Source of the DNA: Methanomassiliicoccales archaeon
GTDB lineage: Archaea > Thermoplasmatota > Thermoplasmata > Methanomassiliicoccales > UBA472
DNA: 49,742 nucleotides
NCBI GenBank assembly: GCA_028682895.1
Contig: JAJRAK010000016.1
Span: forward strand, 1 to 49,742
Direction of reading: 5' to 3'
The notes under the pieces were generated by a model that worked only from the letters and a program-made list of their open reading frames with translations, did no database searches and was not told the origin of the DNA. The translations under genes and the position numbers were made by a program. Positions within the stretch are counted from its first letter, which is position 1. Every line of letters starts with the position of its first letter. Positions 17,195-26,275 of this stretch are shown here, piece by piece.

Positions 17195-17989
17195 ATGAAC
17201 ATGCCCGCCCCTATCATCGAGATGCGCAAGGTGAGCGTGACCAAGGGCCCCGCCACGCTGATCCACGATGTGGATATGGTGATCGGGCAGGGGGAGAGGA
17301 TCGTCATACTCGGTCCTAATGGTTCTGGCAAATCATCGCTCATCAAAACGATGGTGGGCGAGAACCGTCATGACACCTCGGTCGAAGGGTCGTTCATAGA
17401 ACTGCGCGGAACGGACCTCTGGAACATCTTCGACCTCAGGCAGGCGTTCGGACTGGTGTCCTCAGACCTGCAATATGAGTTCAACCGGGACATAACCTGT
17501 CTGGACGCGGTCCTCTCCGGCCTGTTCGGTTCGATAGGCACAAACCGTTCGCAGGACATCTCCGTAGAGATGGAGGCGCTGGCCCTCAGGCATCTCGAAT
17601 CCGTCGGTTCCAAGCATCTGGCTAAAAGAAAGCTGTTCACTTTGTCGACCGGCGAGGCGCGCCGAGTGCTGATGGCAAGGGCGCTGATCAGCGGTCCCGA
17701 GGCGCTCATACTGGACGAGCCCATGAACTCGCTGGACCTGACCGGGAAGCGGCTGGTCCGTCAAGCCATACGCTCATTGGCGAAAGGGGGGAGGTCGCTG
17801 GTGCTGGTGACCCACGACCCCGCGGACATCGTTCCGGAGATCGACCGCGTGGTCATGATCAAGGACGGGACGATCTTCAGGGACGGAGGGTTGGAACTTC
17901 TCAGCGAGGAGAACCTGTCCCTTCTTTACGATGCGCCCATCGGCCTGCGCAAATTAGGGGGCCGGTTCTTCGCCTGGCCCAAGGACTGA
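17195..17989 (+). CDS. ABC transporter-type ATP-binding protein
   Basis: A single ABC ATPase of about 264 residues. Walker A is GPNGSGKSS (about 40-48), the signature is LSTGEARRVLMARAL, Walker B is ALILDEP and the switch His is in VTHDP. The form resembles ModF-like or stand-alone ABC ATPases rather than a transporter with its permease; no permease or binding protein is adjacent. The start is 17195 or 17201 because the TATA box at 17172-17178 would give transcription from about 17200. The gene is flanked by an unrelated convergent membrane protein gene. The substrate or partner is unknown. Confidence 0.85.
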   Translation: MNMPAPIIEMRKVSVTKGPATLIHDVDMVIGQGERIVILGPNGSGKSSLIKTMVGENRHDTSVEGSFIELRGTDLWNIFDLRQAFGLVSSDLQYEFNRDITCLDAVLSGLFGSIGTNRSQDISVEMEALALRHLESVGSKHLAKRKLFTLSTGEARRVLMARALISGPEALILDEPMNSLDLTGKRLVRQAIRSLAKGGRSLVLVTHDPADIVPEIDRVVMIKDGTIFRDGGLELLSEENLSLLYDAPIGLRKLGGRFFAWPKD

Positions 17990-18016
17990 GCTGCCTTCTC
18001 CGATAAAACGGACGTC

Positions 18017-18400
18017 TCACTTCTTCGGTATGTCCTGCCGCATCATCGCCAGATATATGATGAAAACGATCGGCAACACCAGGCCCATGGCCGCGGAGGA
18101 CTGAACGGCAAGCACCGCCCATATATCGAACACGATGGTCACGGCGCTGAGTACCAAGGTACCGATGAACCCCCACCTCTTGCCGGTCCACATTCCGAAT
18201 GCTGTAAGGAGACCGAGAACGCCTAGCGCATAGAACATGAGGCTGATGAAGAGCATGACCTCGTCCGAAACGGGCGTTTCCAGCGCGCTCCCGTCGTCTG
18301 TGATGATCACCAAGGGGATGACTATCCTGGCCAGGCTCTGCAGCGCGGCCAGCAGGCAGATGACGACGATACCCTTCTTGGATGGTATGTTCATGTTCAT
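18017..18400 (-). CDS. small four-helix membrane protein
   Basis: Unrecognised 127-residue protein. Four hydrophobic helices can be seen, starting with VVICLLAALQSLARIVIPLV and ending with VLPIVFIIYLAMM. A basic tail RQDIPKK follows. A loop with ITDDGSALETP follows the first helix. The ATG at 18400 is chosen; a TTG at 18412 would add four residues. It is convergent with the ABC gene and divergent from the aminopeptidase gene. No domain family is evident. Confidence 0.65.
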   Translation of the reverse strand: MNMNIPSKKGIVVICLLAALQSLARIVIPLVIITDDGSALETPVSDEVMLFISLMFYALGVLGLLTAFGMWTGKRWGFIGTLVLSAVTIVFDIWAVLAVQSSAAMGLVLPIVFIIYLAMMRQDIPKK

Positions 18401-18508
18401 CACTACGGTCAAGGTTAGACCTTCGTTCTAATAGGAATTTCGCAATAACGGCGTCCCCGCGTTCATTTCCCAACAGTGAAATACCATTCAATGTTTTTCC
18501 TCTATTGT

Positions 18509-19624
18509 ATGCTCGACCCTCGAATGCGTAAGTTGGCTGACGTGCTCGTTGACTATTCGATCAAGCTCCAGAAGGGAGAGACAGTTTACATCGAGGCCTT
18601 CGACATCCCGGTGGAGATGGTCGAGGTCCTGCTGACCAAGATATTCGAGGTGGGGGGCGTCCCGATCGTGTCCCTTCGGTCAGCGAAGGTGATCAGAAAG
18701 CTCCTGAAGGGAGCGGACGAGAAGACCATCGCCCAGATAGGGGAGATCGAACTGGCGACGATGAAGAAGGCGCAGGCATACATCGGTATGCGGGGCTCCT
18801 ATAACATCACCGAGAACTCCGACGTGCCCCCTGAGAAGATGGAGCTGTACAACAAGTACTGGTGGGGACCAGTGCACAGCGAGTACCGGGTGCCGAAGAC
18901 CAGATGGGTGATCCTCAGATGGCCGACGTCGTCCATGGCCCAGCAGGCGCAGATGTCGACCGAGGCCTTCGAGGACTTCTATTTCAACACATGCACCCTC
19001 GATTACCCGAAGATGTCCCGGGCCATGGACCCCCTGGTAAAGGTCATGGAGAGCACTGACAAGGTGCGCATCGTCAGCCCTGGGACCGACCTCAGCTTCT
19101 CGATAAAGGGGATGCCGGCCATCAAATGCGAGGGCGACCGCAACATACCCGATGGAGAGGTCTATACCGCCCCGATCAAGGATTCGGTCAATGGTGTCAT
19201 CAGCTACAATGCCAGGACGTTGTACCAGGGTAAGATATTCGACAACGTGGTGCTTAAGTTCAAAGACGGGAAGATAGTGGAGGCCACCAGCTCCGACACC
19301 AGGTCCCAGAACATCATACACGATACCGACCCCGGTGCAAGATATGTCGGCGAGTTCGCCATCGGCGTGAACCCCTATGTCAACAAAGCGATGCTGGACA
19401 CGCTGTTCGACGAGAAGATAGCTGGTTCCATACATTTCACTCCTGGCAATGCCTATCAGGAGGCGGACAACGGCAACAAGTCCACCATCCATTGGGACAT
19501 GGTCCTGATCCAGACGCCCGAATGCGGCGGCGGTGAGATATACTTCGATGGGAAGCTGGTACGCAAGGACGGCCGCTTCGTCATAGACGAGCTCAAGGGC
19601 CTGAACCCGGAGAACCTGGTCTGA
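18509..19624 (+). CDS. M29-family aminopeptidase
   Basis: A 371-residue metallopeptidase of the thermophilic aminopeptidase (AmpS/AmpT, MEROPS M29) family, which removes N-terminal residues from peptides using a two-metal site. The N-terminus MLDPRMRKLADVLVDYS is the family start and sets ATG 18509. Motifs include the metal-binding GEVYTAP, GEFAIGVNP and HFTPGNAY, and near the end STIHWDMV with the late His ligand and Asp. The protein is cytoplasmic, with no signal peptide. The last 32 bases overlap the 3' end of a gene on the other strand. Confidence 0.93.
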   Translation: MLDPRMRKLADVLVDYSIKLQKGETVYIEAFDIPVEMVEVLLTKIFEVGGVPIVSLRSAKVIRKLLKGADEKTIAQIGEIELATMKKAQAYIGMRGSYNITENSDVPPEKMELYNKYWWGPVHSEYRVPKTRWVILRWPTSSMAQQAQMSTEAFEDFYFNTCTLDYPKMSRAMDPLVKVMESTDKVRIVSPGTDLSFSIKGMPAIKCEGDRNIPDGEVYTAPIKDSVNGVISYNARTLYQGKIFDNVVLKFKDGKIVEATSSDTRSQNIIHDTDPGARYVGEFAIGVNPYVNKAMLDTLFDEKIAGSIHFTPGNAYQEADNGNKSTIHWDMVLIQTPECGGGEIYFDGKLVRKDGRFVIDELKGLNPENLV

Positions 19625-20231
19625 CCTCATAGGTCACCCTGGTCCTAGGGCTGGCCGCTCTGGTCCTCTTAGGGAGGGCGACGACGATCAGGGAGATGCT
19701 CGTGGCCAGGGCCAGGTATACCCCCAGACCCACGTGGGTGGGGAGGAAAAAATAATCTTCGCTTTGCAGCTCCAGCACCTGCAGGATATCTGCCAGTGAG
19801 ATCAGTGCGGACACCGCTCCGACGCCCACCAGCGCGGCCCTCTTCATCCTATCATCATTGATCTTGTCCTCCATAAGTAGGAGCAGTAACCCGAAGGCCG
19901 CGACCAAGGTGACGAACCTGCCGTAAAAGTTCTCAATGGACACGGCTGGGATGCCCAGGGCGATGTCATCATAGCTCACCCAGGCGGTGAGCGGCGTCAT
20001 TGCCAGGGATGTAAGCAGGACGTACAGGATGTTCTTATGTCGCAAGGGGGTCTGACGATCATGCCGGACCTTCGTACCAGGGGACACGGTCTCGGAAATG
20101 ATCCTCGGTCTGCTCTTCTGTACCATAGCTGGCGCCTTAGTGGCCGTGCTCCGTTCAGAGAGATGGTGTCCGCAAAGGTTGCAGAACATGTAGTCCCTCT
20201 TCAATCCGACTCCGCATTCTGGGCATCTCAT
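19593..20231 (-). CDS. zinc-ribbon membrane protein
   Basis: A 212-residue protein beginning with a zinc ribbon, CPECG then CNLCG (Cys3, Cys6, Cys17, Cys20), of the type found at the start of many archaeal membrane proteins. A basic linker (about 25-65) precedes four hydrophobic helices and a basic tail. It has no catalytic motif, and function is unknown. Its 3' end overlaps the aminopeptidase gene by 32 nt in convergent orientation. That is long for this window, but coding is supported by the ribbon at the N-terminus. Confidence 0.7.
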   Translation of the reverse strand: MRCPECGVGLKRDYMFCNLCGHHLSERSTATKAPAMVQKSRPRIISETVSPGTKVRHDRQTPLRHKNILYVLLTSLAMTPLTAWVSYDDIALGIPAVSIENFYGRFVTLVAAFGLLLLLMEDKINDDRMKRAALVGVGAVSALISLADILQVLELQSEDYFFLPTHVGLGVYLALATSISLIVVALPKRTRAASPRTRVTYEVRPGSPGSGP

Positions 20232-20341
20232 GGGCAGTTCCCACCGTTTTCCTGAGATCCCTCCGGGACTACTTCCCCGGTGGCAGTACAGTAAAGCTAA
20301 CTATCGGCCATGAACGGTTAAATATTGGAGAATAGAATTTC

Positions 20342-20962
20342 ATGGTGTTGACATCCGACTGCCGCATCGAAATGGCGTACATAGACCCAGAGACGTACAC
20401 CTCCATCGTCAATCACGAGATGCGCAAGAGCATCCTCACCAAGCTCTACCGCTCCACCCGCGGCGCTCCCATGAGCAAGCAGGACCTGGCCGACTCATTA
20501 GGCCTGGACTATCATCAATTGGTGTACCAGCTCAACCATCACCTGCGCGACTTCTGGTCGGTGAAGGAGGAACAGAAGATCAGGGGAACGCGCATGGAGC
20601 TCATCGAGGCCGCCCATCCCTACGCCATCTTCATCACCATCGGCAAGGACCACGGCATCTTCCTCGTGGACCCACTGGCCGATCTCTACGGCCCGGTCAT
20701 AAAGGTCGGGACGCGCTGCGACCAGTGCAGCAGGGAGGAGGCAGAGAGATGCATGGACTTCGCCCAATCCCGCTTCGATTCCGAATCACCGTCCGAGGCG
20801 GAGAGGGGCGTCCTGACGGCGAACAACCGTCATTCCCCGTACCGTCCGATGGACCTGGCGCTCCTGGCCGCCATCAAGGGCATCCCCGTAGGCCAGTCAT
20901 GCGTCATCGATATTCCTTGTCAGACCTGCGCCTTCCTACGACGCACGATCATCATCAAGTGA
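20342..20962 (+). CDS. winged-helix regulator with a cysteine-rich C-terminal domain
   Basis: A 206-residue protein. Residues about 17-90 form an ArsR-like winged helix (MRKSILTKLYRST and SKQDLADSLGLDYHQLVYQL). The C-terminal half holds two cysteine groups, CDQC with a later Cys (126, 129, 137) and CVIDIPCQTC (187, 193, 196). This suggests a metal or Fe-S/redox sensor. The ATG at 20342 is used; ATG 20372 (MAYIDPETY) is the alternative. A TATA-like GTTAAATATT lies about 25 nt upstream, so the message may be leaderless. The next gene is a CobW-type metal GTPase, which fits a metal-related role but does not prove it. Confidence 0.75.
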   Translation: MVLTSDCRIEMAYIDPETYTSIVNHEMRKSILTKLYRSTRGAPMSKQDLADSLGLDYHQLVYQLNHHLRDFWSVKEEQKIRGTRMELIEAAHPYAIFITIGKDHGIFLVDPLADLYGPVIKVGTRCDQCSREEAERCMDFAQSRFDSESPSEAERGVLTANNRHSPYRPMDLALLAAIKGIPVGQSCVIDIPCQTCAFLRRTIIIK

Positions 20963-20986
20963 CTCCAATATTTGACTCCCGGGAAA

Positions 20987-20995
20987 TGTATAAAC
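20987..20995 (+). promoter_or_regulatory. TATA box of the CobW-family gene
   Basis: A TGTATAA core centred about 27 nt before the ATG at 21018 predicts transcription starting at or next to the start codon. Confidence 0.55.
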
Positions 20996-21017
20996 CCGCT
21001 GGCATGATACCCCTTGC

Positions 21018-22121
21018 ATGCAGAACGGCGAGAATGCGCCTACAAGGTTCGTGGTCCTCGGCGGCTACCTGGGCGCGGGAAAGACCACCCTGGCGGCGGC
21101 GCTGGGTAAGGAGCTCAGGTCCAAGCACGGAAGGTCGGTCGCCATAATAACCAACGACCAGGGCAACGTGCTGGTCGATACCGAGTACATGAAGGACGCC
21201 GGGTTCGATGTCAAGGACGTGCTGGGCGGATGCTTCTGTGCTAACTTCGGCGAGTTCGTGAAGAACGCCCGTACCTTGGTGTCCATGGGCAGGCCGGACG
21301 TGATAATCGCGGAGCCGATAGGAACGTCCACCGCCATCCTCGGTTCCGTGGTGGCGCCGCTGCGCTCGATGTACCCGGAAGAGTTCCAGGTCTCACCATT
21401 CTTCGTCATCGTGGACGGCACCAGGGCGGCCGAGGTGCTGAAGAAGCCGGAAGGGTTCGGTCTGGGCGGAGGTAAGCTCATACCGTCGCACCAGGTCCGC
21501 GAGGCCGAGTACGTGCTGATCTCCAAGGCGGACCGTCTGAACGAGGAGGATGCCAGCAAGGCGGTCGGCCTGGTGAGGAACGAGGTATCTGACGCCGAGG
21601 TGATCGTCTGCTCCGCCTTCAGCCGCAAGAACCTGGACAAGATCATCGACATCATACTTTCCGACGCGGTCAGCACCAAGGAGCCCAAGGAGGTCGACCA
21701 GCGCATGTTCGCCGTGGAGAAGGCCTCCATGGGATGGTTCAACGCCAACGCCAAACTGGTGGCCGAAGGGAAACTGGACATCAACGCCTTCGTAACTTCG
21801 TTCATGAGAAAGGTGGCCTCGGACTTCCCGCCGGAGTCCATCGGGCACGTGAAGGTGATGATCACCTCGCCCACGGCCTCAGCCAAGATGAGCCTGGTAG
21901 AGGACCGCATGCAGGTGGACGGACTGAAGGGAGGAAGGTACTTCACCGGGGAAGGGAAACTGGTGCTGAACGCCCGCGTCACCGCCTCGCCGAACGAGCT
22001 GAAGATAGCGTTCGAGAAGGCAATAGCCGATACGGCGCTGGAGACCGGGGCCAAGGTTGTGGAGATGGGCGAGGCCTGTTTCACCCCCAAGCCCGAGGTG
22101 CCTACGATGTTCAAGAAGTGA
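21018..22121 (+). CDS. CobW/G3E-family GTPase
   Basis: A 367-residue P-loop GTPase of the G3E group, which includes CobW, UreG, HypB and metal chaperones. Walker A is GGYLGAGKTT (15-24). The metal-binding motif is GGCFC (Cys72 and Cys74, a variant of CxCC). A nucleotide-specificity SKAD motif follows at about 168. A 150-residue C-terminal domain with repeated acidic segments completes it. G3E proteins load metals or cofactors into enzymes, or act on B12-related proteins; the client is not visible here. A leaderless promoter is predicted. T-rich sequence follows the stop. Confidence 0.87.
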   Translation: MQNGENAPTRFVVLGGYLGAGKTTLAAALGKELRSKHGRSVAIITNDQGNVLVDTEYMKDAGFDVKDVLGGCFCANFGEFVKNARTLVSMGRPDVIIAEPIGTSTAILGSVVAPLRSMYPEEFQVSPFFVIVDGTRAAEVLKKPEGFGLGGGKLIPSHQVREAEYVLISKADRLNEEDASKAVGLVRNEVSDAEVIVCSAFSRKNLDKIIDIILSDAVSTKEPKEVDQRMFAVEKASMGWFNANAKLVAEGKLDINAFVTSFMRKVASDFPPESIGHVKVMITSPTASAKMSLVEDRMQVDGLKGGRYFTGEGKLVLNARVTASPNELKIAFEKAIADTALETGAKVVEMGEACFTPKPEVPTMFKK

Positions 22122-22147
22122 GGGCGTTATTTTCGGATTATCGAACG

Positions 22148-22164
22148 TTTTTCCTCAATTTTTT
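22148..22164 (+). terminator. T-rich terminator after the CobW gene
   Basis: Two T runs (22148-22152 and 22159-22164) without a clear hairpin, the usual archaeal form. Confidence 0.5.
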
Positions 22165-22246
22165 CCCTGTTATTCCATTTTCTCAATGCAGATTTCGCTG
22201 TTCCATCGGAATTGTTAAGGACGCGCTCGACGATCCATAGGGTGCC

Positions 22247-22690
22247 ATGCCTATTGTGGACGCCATGAACAGGCGCATCCTGAAGCTCCTGGTTGACAAC
22301 GGCAGGATGACGCACATCGAGATCGCGGCCAAGCTCAAGCGCTCTCCGTCGACGGTCAGGGACCGCATCAAGCGCATGGAGGACGACGGCATCATCCTCG
22401 GTTACTTCGCCGTGGTGAACAGCGAGAGGATGGGCATGCACGTCGACGCGGTACTGATGGCCAACCTGCACCAGGGCGTTTCCGCCGAGATGCTACGCAA
22501 GCTCAGGGAGGTGGACGAGGTCAAGGAGGTGTTGCAGATCACCGGGCCCCGCCGCATAATGATACGATTGCAGGCCCGAGACACATCATCATTGGAACAG
22601 GTCATCTCCAGCAAGGTGCTCCCGCTGGGGCTGGAGGACACCGAGCTCCGCCTCGTCATGAGCTCGGCCAATCGGCTTCCAGGGAACTAG
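22247..22690 (+). CDS. Lrp/AsnC-family transcription regulator
   Basis: A 147-residue regulator. An N-terminal winged helix (DAMNRRILKLLVDNGRM, then SPSTVRDRIKRME) is followed by a ligand-binding RAM domain (about 65-145). The family senses amino acids and commonly controls nitrogen and amino-acid genes. It ends in TAG, overlapping by 4 nt (CTAG) the TAG of the convergent glutamate synthase subunit gene, so the two genes end against each other. Regulation of that operon is possible but not shown. Confidence 0.9.
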   Translation: MPIVDAMNRRILKLLVDNGRMTHIEIAAKLKRSPSTVRDRIKRMEDDGIILGYFAVVNSERMGMHVDAVLMANLHQGVSAEMLRKLREVDEVKEVLQITGPRRIMIRLQARDTSSLEQVISSKVLPLGLEDTELRLVMSSANRLPGN

Positions 22691-23526
22691 ATGTTCGTCT
22701 TGTCGTAATACCCGGAGAACGGCCGGCTGGAGCTGGGCGATATCTTGACCATGCCGGAAATGCCGCCAGGCACCTTCGTTCCGAACGTAGCTTCGAAGTC
22801 ATCGAGCAAGGCCTGTATCTCTATCTTGTCGCTCTCCGAAGGGGATGATATCGACGCCCCAGGTCCCAGCTGCTCCGGCAGCACCGTCCCCCGGACGAAT
22901 ATCTGACCGCCGTGCATACCGGCCCCTAGGCTGCGCCCCACCGGGGAACCTTCGTGACCCAGGCCGAGCACCAGGACCGTGCCGCCGGCCATGTACTCCC
23001 CCAGATAGTCCTTCGCCGTCCCGCCTATGACCAGCGTGGGCCGCGTCCCGGCGAACTCCTTCATGTGGATGCCGACACGGTATCCGGTGTCTCCCTTCAC
23101 CATTATGCGGCCGCCGCGGGCCGCCAGACCGGTCACGTCCCAAGCGTTGCCATGGATGACGATCCTCCCGGAGTTCATAGTGTTCCCGGTCATGTCCTGG
23201 GCGTTGCCGAAGACCTCTATGGTCGGTCCGTTCAGGAACGCACCCAGGTCGTTGCCAGGCGTGCCATTGATGATTATCTTCAGTCCTTCCGCGGAGGCCG
23301 TGGAGGCGATGTAGCGTTGCCCCATCACCCCGTTCAGCTCGATGCTCTTGCACCCCTGGCGCATCGCCTTCCTCATTATGCAGTTGAGCGTGGCGAAATG
23401 CATCGGACCGTCGGTGCACTTCAGGTCTATGACCGCCTTGCCGTCCACGACGCTCAGATGACCTTTGTCGCACTCGCAGTCGCTGGTATGTCCTATGGTG
23501 CAGAACGAACGGTCCATCAGCCCCAC
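22687..23526 (-). CDS. gltB3: glutamate synthase, GXGXG (GltB3) domain subunit
   Basis: A 279-residue protein forming the beta-helix domain of glutamate synthase, recognisable from the repeated G-x-x-G patterns such as MGQRYIAS, GNTMNSGRIVIHGN and GGRIMVKGDTGYRVG. In archaea the large GOGAT subunit is split into three proteins: glutaminase (GltB1), FMN/Fe-S synthase (GltB2) and this structural domain. The start is ATG 23526 or 23517; the latter overlaps the preceding stop by 1 nt. It is the third gene of the operon and ends in TAG. Confidence 0.93.
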   Translation of the reverse strand: MGLMDRSFCTIGHTSDCECDKGHLSVVDGKAVIDLKCTDGPMHFATLNCIMRKAMRQGCKSIELNGVMGQRYIASTASAEGLKIIINGTPGNDLGAFLNGPTIEVFGNAQDMTGNTMNSGRIVIHGNAWDVTGLAARGGRIMVKGDTGYRVGIHMKEFAGTRPTLVIGGTAKDYLGEYMAGGTVLVLGLGHEGSPVGRSLGAGMHGGQIFVRGTVLPEQLGPGASISSPSESDKIEIQALLDDFEATFGTKVPGGISGMVKISPSSSRPFSGYYDKTNI

Positions 23527-25052
23527 CCCTCACCGATGTGCTTTACGCCCATCACCTCGGCTATCTTCGGGTTGGCCCCGCGGTAGCGCAGGCGGTCGCG
23601 GTTCCCGACGAGGCTTTCCACAGCATCTATGCCCATCGCACCCAGCACCTCCTTCAGCTCCTCGTTCCAGGCCCGGAAGAGCCTGACGATGTGGGCGGAC
23701 GATATCTCCGGGTCCAGCCTGGCGCATAGGTCCTCCCTCTGCGTGGCGATGCCCCAGGAGCAGAGTCCGCGATGACATTGCTGGCACACACGGCAGCCCA
23801 TGGCTATCATGGCCGAGGTGGACACCATCGCGATGTCCGCGCCCAACGCCAGCGCCTTTATCATATCGGCCGAGGAGCGTATGCCGCCTCCGGCGCAGAC
23901 GGTGACGCGGTTGCGCAGCCCTTCCTGGGTGAGGCGCCGGTCGACGGCGGATATCGCCACCTCAATGGGCAGACCGGCATGGTCCCTTATGACCCTGGGA
24001 GCGGCACCGGTACCGCCCTTGTAACCGTCCACGGTCAGGAAGTCGGCACCGGCGCGCACCAGCCCGGATGCTATGGCGCCGACATTATGCACCGCAGCTA
24101 TCTTCACTCCTACTGGCAGACGGTACTCGGTGCTCTCCTTCAGCACGGATATCAGCTGCGCCAGGTCCTCTATGCTGTAGATGTCGTGATGCGGGTACGG
24201 CGACAGGGCGTCCGTCCCGCGAGGTATCATCCTGGTCTCGGAGATCATGGTGGTCACCTTCTCACCGGGCAGGTGCCCGCCGTGTCCAGGCTTGGCGCCC
24301 TGGCCGATCTTGATCTCCACCGCCGCCCCTCCCTTCAGGTATTGGGGGTTGATGCCGAAGCGGCCCGAGGCGACCTCTGAGCATATCCGGTCGGCATATT
24401 GATAGAAATCCGGGTGAAGTCCGCCCTCCCCGCTGCCGGCCACTATGTTCAGCTCCTTGGCGGCCATGAACAGCGATCTCTGGGCGTTATAGCTGATGGA
24501 CCCCAACGAGATGTGGCCGAACATCAGGGGCATGTCCAACCGGACCAGCGGCGTATCGTCCTCGCGGATGATGACCTTCCCATCGCACATCTCCAGACGG
24601 CCGGGGCGGCGCCCCAGGTAGGTGATGGTCTCCACCGGCTCGCGCAGCGGGTCTATGGAAGGGTTGGTGACCTGTGCTGCGTCCAGGAGCAGGTCGTCAA
24701 AGATGCTCGGATGATCGTCGTCAGCGCCGCACGAGGAAAGGAGCACTCCCCCGGAGCTCGCTTGGGCCAGGATGGCCCTCCTGCTCTTCTCCGACCAGTT
24801 GCCATGAGGGGCGAACTGGGGCGGCACCGGGCGTATCTCGATGCAATTGGCCGGACAGAGCGCCTGGCAACGTCCGCAGGCCACGCATCCTCCGACGGCC
24901 ACCACCCTGGACTCCTTGAACTCCAGCGCCTGGTAGCTGCACTCGCTCACGCATCTCTTGCAGACGCGGCACAGCTCGCGGTCGATGGTGGGGATGAACC
25001 TCTCCGGAAGACGATGGTCGAAACGCTTTCCCTGTTTCATAGGCTCGCTCAT
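23517..25052 (-). CDS. gltB2: glutamate synthase, central FMN/Fe-S (GltB2) subunit
   Basis: A 511-residue catalytic subunit that aminates 2-oxoglutarate. An N-terminal two-cluster ferredoxin domain (CRVCKRCVSECS and CVACGRCQALCP) precedes the FMN-binding barrel with GGLHPDFYQ, KPGHGGHLPG and the central motif DGYKGGTGAAP. The 3Fe-4S site is CRVCQQCHRGLCSWG. The ATG at 25052 overlaps the gltB1 stop (ATGA) and fixes the start; an upstream GTG/ATG frame is only the tail of gltB1 in another frame. Electrons probably come from ferredoxin. The three genes form a tight operon. Confidence 0.95.
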   Translation of the reverse strand: MSEPMKQGKRFDHRLPERFIPTIDRELCRVCKRCVSECSYQALEFKESRVVAVGGCVACGRCQALCPANCIEIRPVPPQFAPHGNWSEKSRRAILAQASSGGVLLSSCGADDDHPSIFDDLLLDAAQVTNPSIDPLREPVETITYLGRRPGRLEMCDGKVIIREDDTPLVRLDMPLMFGHISLGSISYNAQRSLFMAAKELNIVAGSGEGGLHPDFYQYADRICSEVASGRFGINPQYLKGGAAVEIKIGQGAKPGHGGHLPGEKVTTMISETRMIPRGTDALSPYPHHDIYSIEDLAQLISVLKESTEYRLPVGVKIAAVHNVGAIASGLVRAGADFLTVDGYKGGTGAAPRVIRDHAGLPIEVAISAVDRRLTQEGLRNRVTVCAGGGIRSSADMIKALALGADIAMVSTSAMIAMGCRVCQQCHRGLCSWGIATQREDLCARLDPEISSAHIVRLFRAWNEELKEVLGAMGIDAVESLVGNRDRLRYRGANPKIAEVMGVKHIGEGWG

Positions 25053-26275
25053 GACCTCACCCCCAGGAACGGGTCCTCGGTGCCACGCCTGATGACCCCT
25101 TTTCCTACGATGGCCACCAACGGGTTCCCGGCCTCCGGCGCCCAGGTGCGGGCGTCCGGTTCCACTATGCGCATCGAGCACTCCTCGCTGGCGATGTACA
25201 ATGTGGAATCATCAGGTGAAAGGCCTGCGATCAGCGGCCTGAGCTTCTTGCGGTCGGCCAGAGCTATCAACATCGTCTCCGGCCGGCTGCGGCCGACTAT
25301 GATGCTGAACGGTCCGTTCAGGAACGCCTCGCGGTATGTAATGCGCACCCACTCGGCCAATCGTCGTTCCTTGGGCGGCATCAGCGCGATCTCCTCGAAC
25401 GTGCGCGGGGCCATGGCGAACGCGGCCACCTCGATCGGAAGTCCATTGCGGCGCACCAGCAGGTCCCACATGTAGGCGACCACCTCGGTGTCGGTCAGCA
25501 CGGTGCAGCGGTAACCGTTCATCTCCACCAACTTCCTGTTCACACCATAGGATGTGATCTCGCCGTTGTGACACACCCCCCAGTCGAGCAGCGACATGGG
25601 GTGCGCCCCGGCCCACCAGGCAGGGGAGTTGGTCGGAAATCGTGAATGGGACAGCCACATGGTACCAGAATACCGTTCCACGTCGTAGAATTCGGCTATC
25701 TCGTGCGAGTAGCCATTCCCTTTGAAGACGGCCATGTCCTTGCCGGAGGAGACGCAGAAGGCCTTTTCCACCTTCTCATTGATATGCTGCACCAGCTCGA
25801 CCATGTAATCGTCCTCGCTCAGGCCCTTGTCGCCTCTCCATTCCCGCTTCCCGGGCACGTTGGCGAAGTAGCGCCAGACAATAGGATGCGGGTTCGGGAC
25901 GGTCGAACTCTCGCTGGTGAAGACCTTCTCATCATGTGTCACGTCCAATCGTTCGCTGAGGAACTCCTCCGCGCCGTGCTTCCCCTCCTCGTCGTCGAAG
26001 AAGAACTGCAGGCAGTACTGGTCCTTACGATCAGGGAACAGGCCGTAGCAGGCGTAACCGGCACCAAGCCCGTTCTCCCTTTCCTTCATTATCGTGAGCA
26101 TTCTGGCGACACGGTCGCCGGGGATCCGCTCCCCTTTCAAGGAGATGCAGGACGCAATGCCGCAGCCCCCGAGCTGACCCTGCCAGGCGGGCGGCCTGGA
26201 CGCTGTATAGTTATCGGCCAGTAATGGCATGCCCCGCCTATCTGCGCGGCCTGGGCGGCATCCTCGTTCGCTCAT
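25049..26275 (-). CDS. gltB1: glutamate synthase, glutaminase (GltB1) subunit with propeptide
   Basis: A 408-residue class II glutamine amidotransferase that supplies ammonia to GltB2. The nucleophile Cys38 is in GGCGIASC, followed by glutaminase motifs such as WLSHSRFPTNSPA and a GDNGEI-equivalent CHNGEITSYG. Before Cys38 lie 37 residues, so the precursor must be cleaved to expose the N-terminal Cys. The start at 26275 is supported by a GGAGGAG ribosome site upstream on the minus strand; a later ATG (residue 16) would give a shorter propeptide. Together with gltB2 and gltB3 it makes an archaeal-type GOGAT for ammonium assimilation. Confidence 0.93.
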   Translation of the reverse strand: MSERGCRPGRADRRGMPLLADNYTASRPPAWQGQLGGCGIASCISLKGERIPGDRVARMLTIMKERENGLGAGYACYGLFPDRKDQYCLQFFFDDEEGKHGAEEFLSERLDVTHDEKVFTSESSTVPNPHPIVWRYFANVPGKREWRGDKGLSEDDYMVELVQHINEKVEKAFCVSSGKDMAVFKGNGYSHEIAEFYDVERYSGTMWLSHSRFPTNSPAWWAGAHPMSLLDWGVCHNGEITSYGVNRKLVEMNGYRCTVLTDTEVVAYMWDLLVRRNGLPIEVAAFAMAPRTFEEIALMPPKERRLAEWVRITYREAFLNGPFSIIVGRSRPETMLIALADRKKLRPLIAGLSPDDSTLYIASEECSMRIVEPDARTWAPEAGNPLVAIVGKGVIRRGTEDPFLGVRS

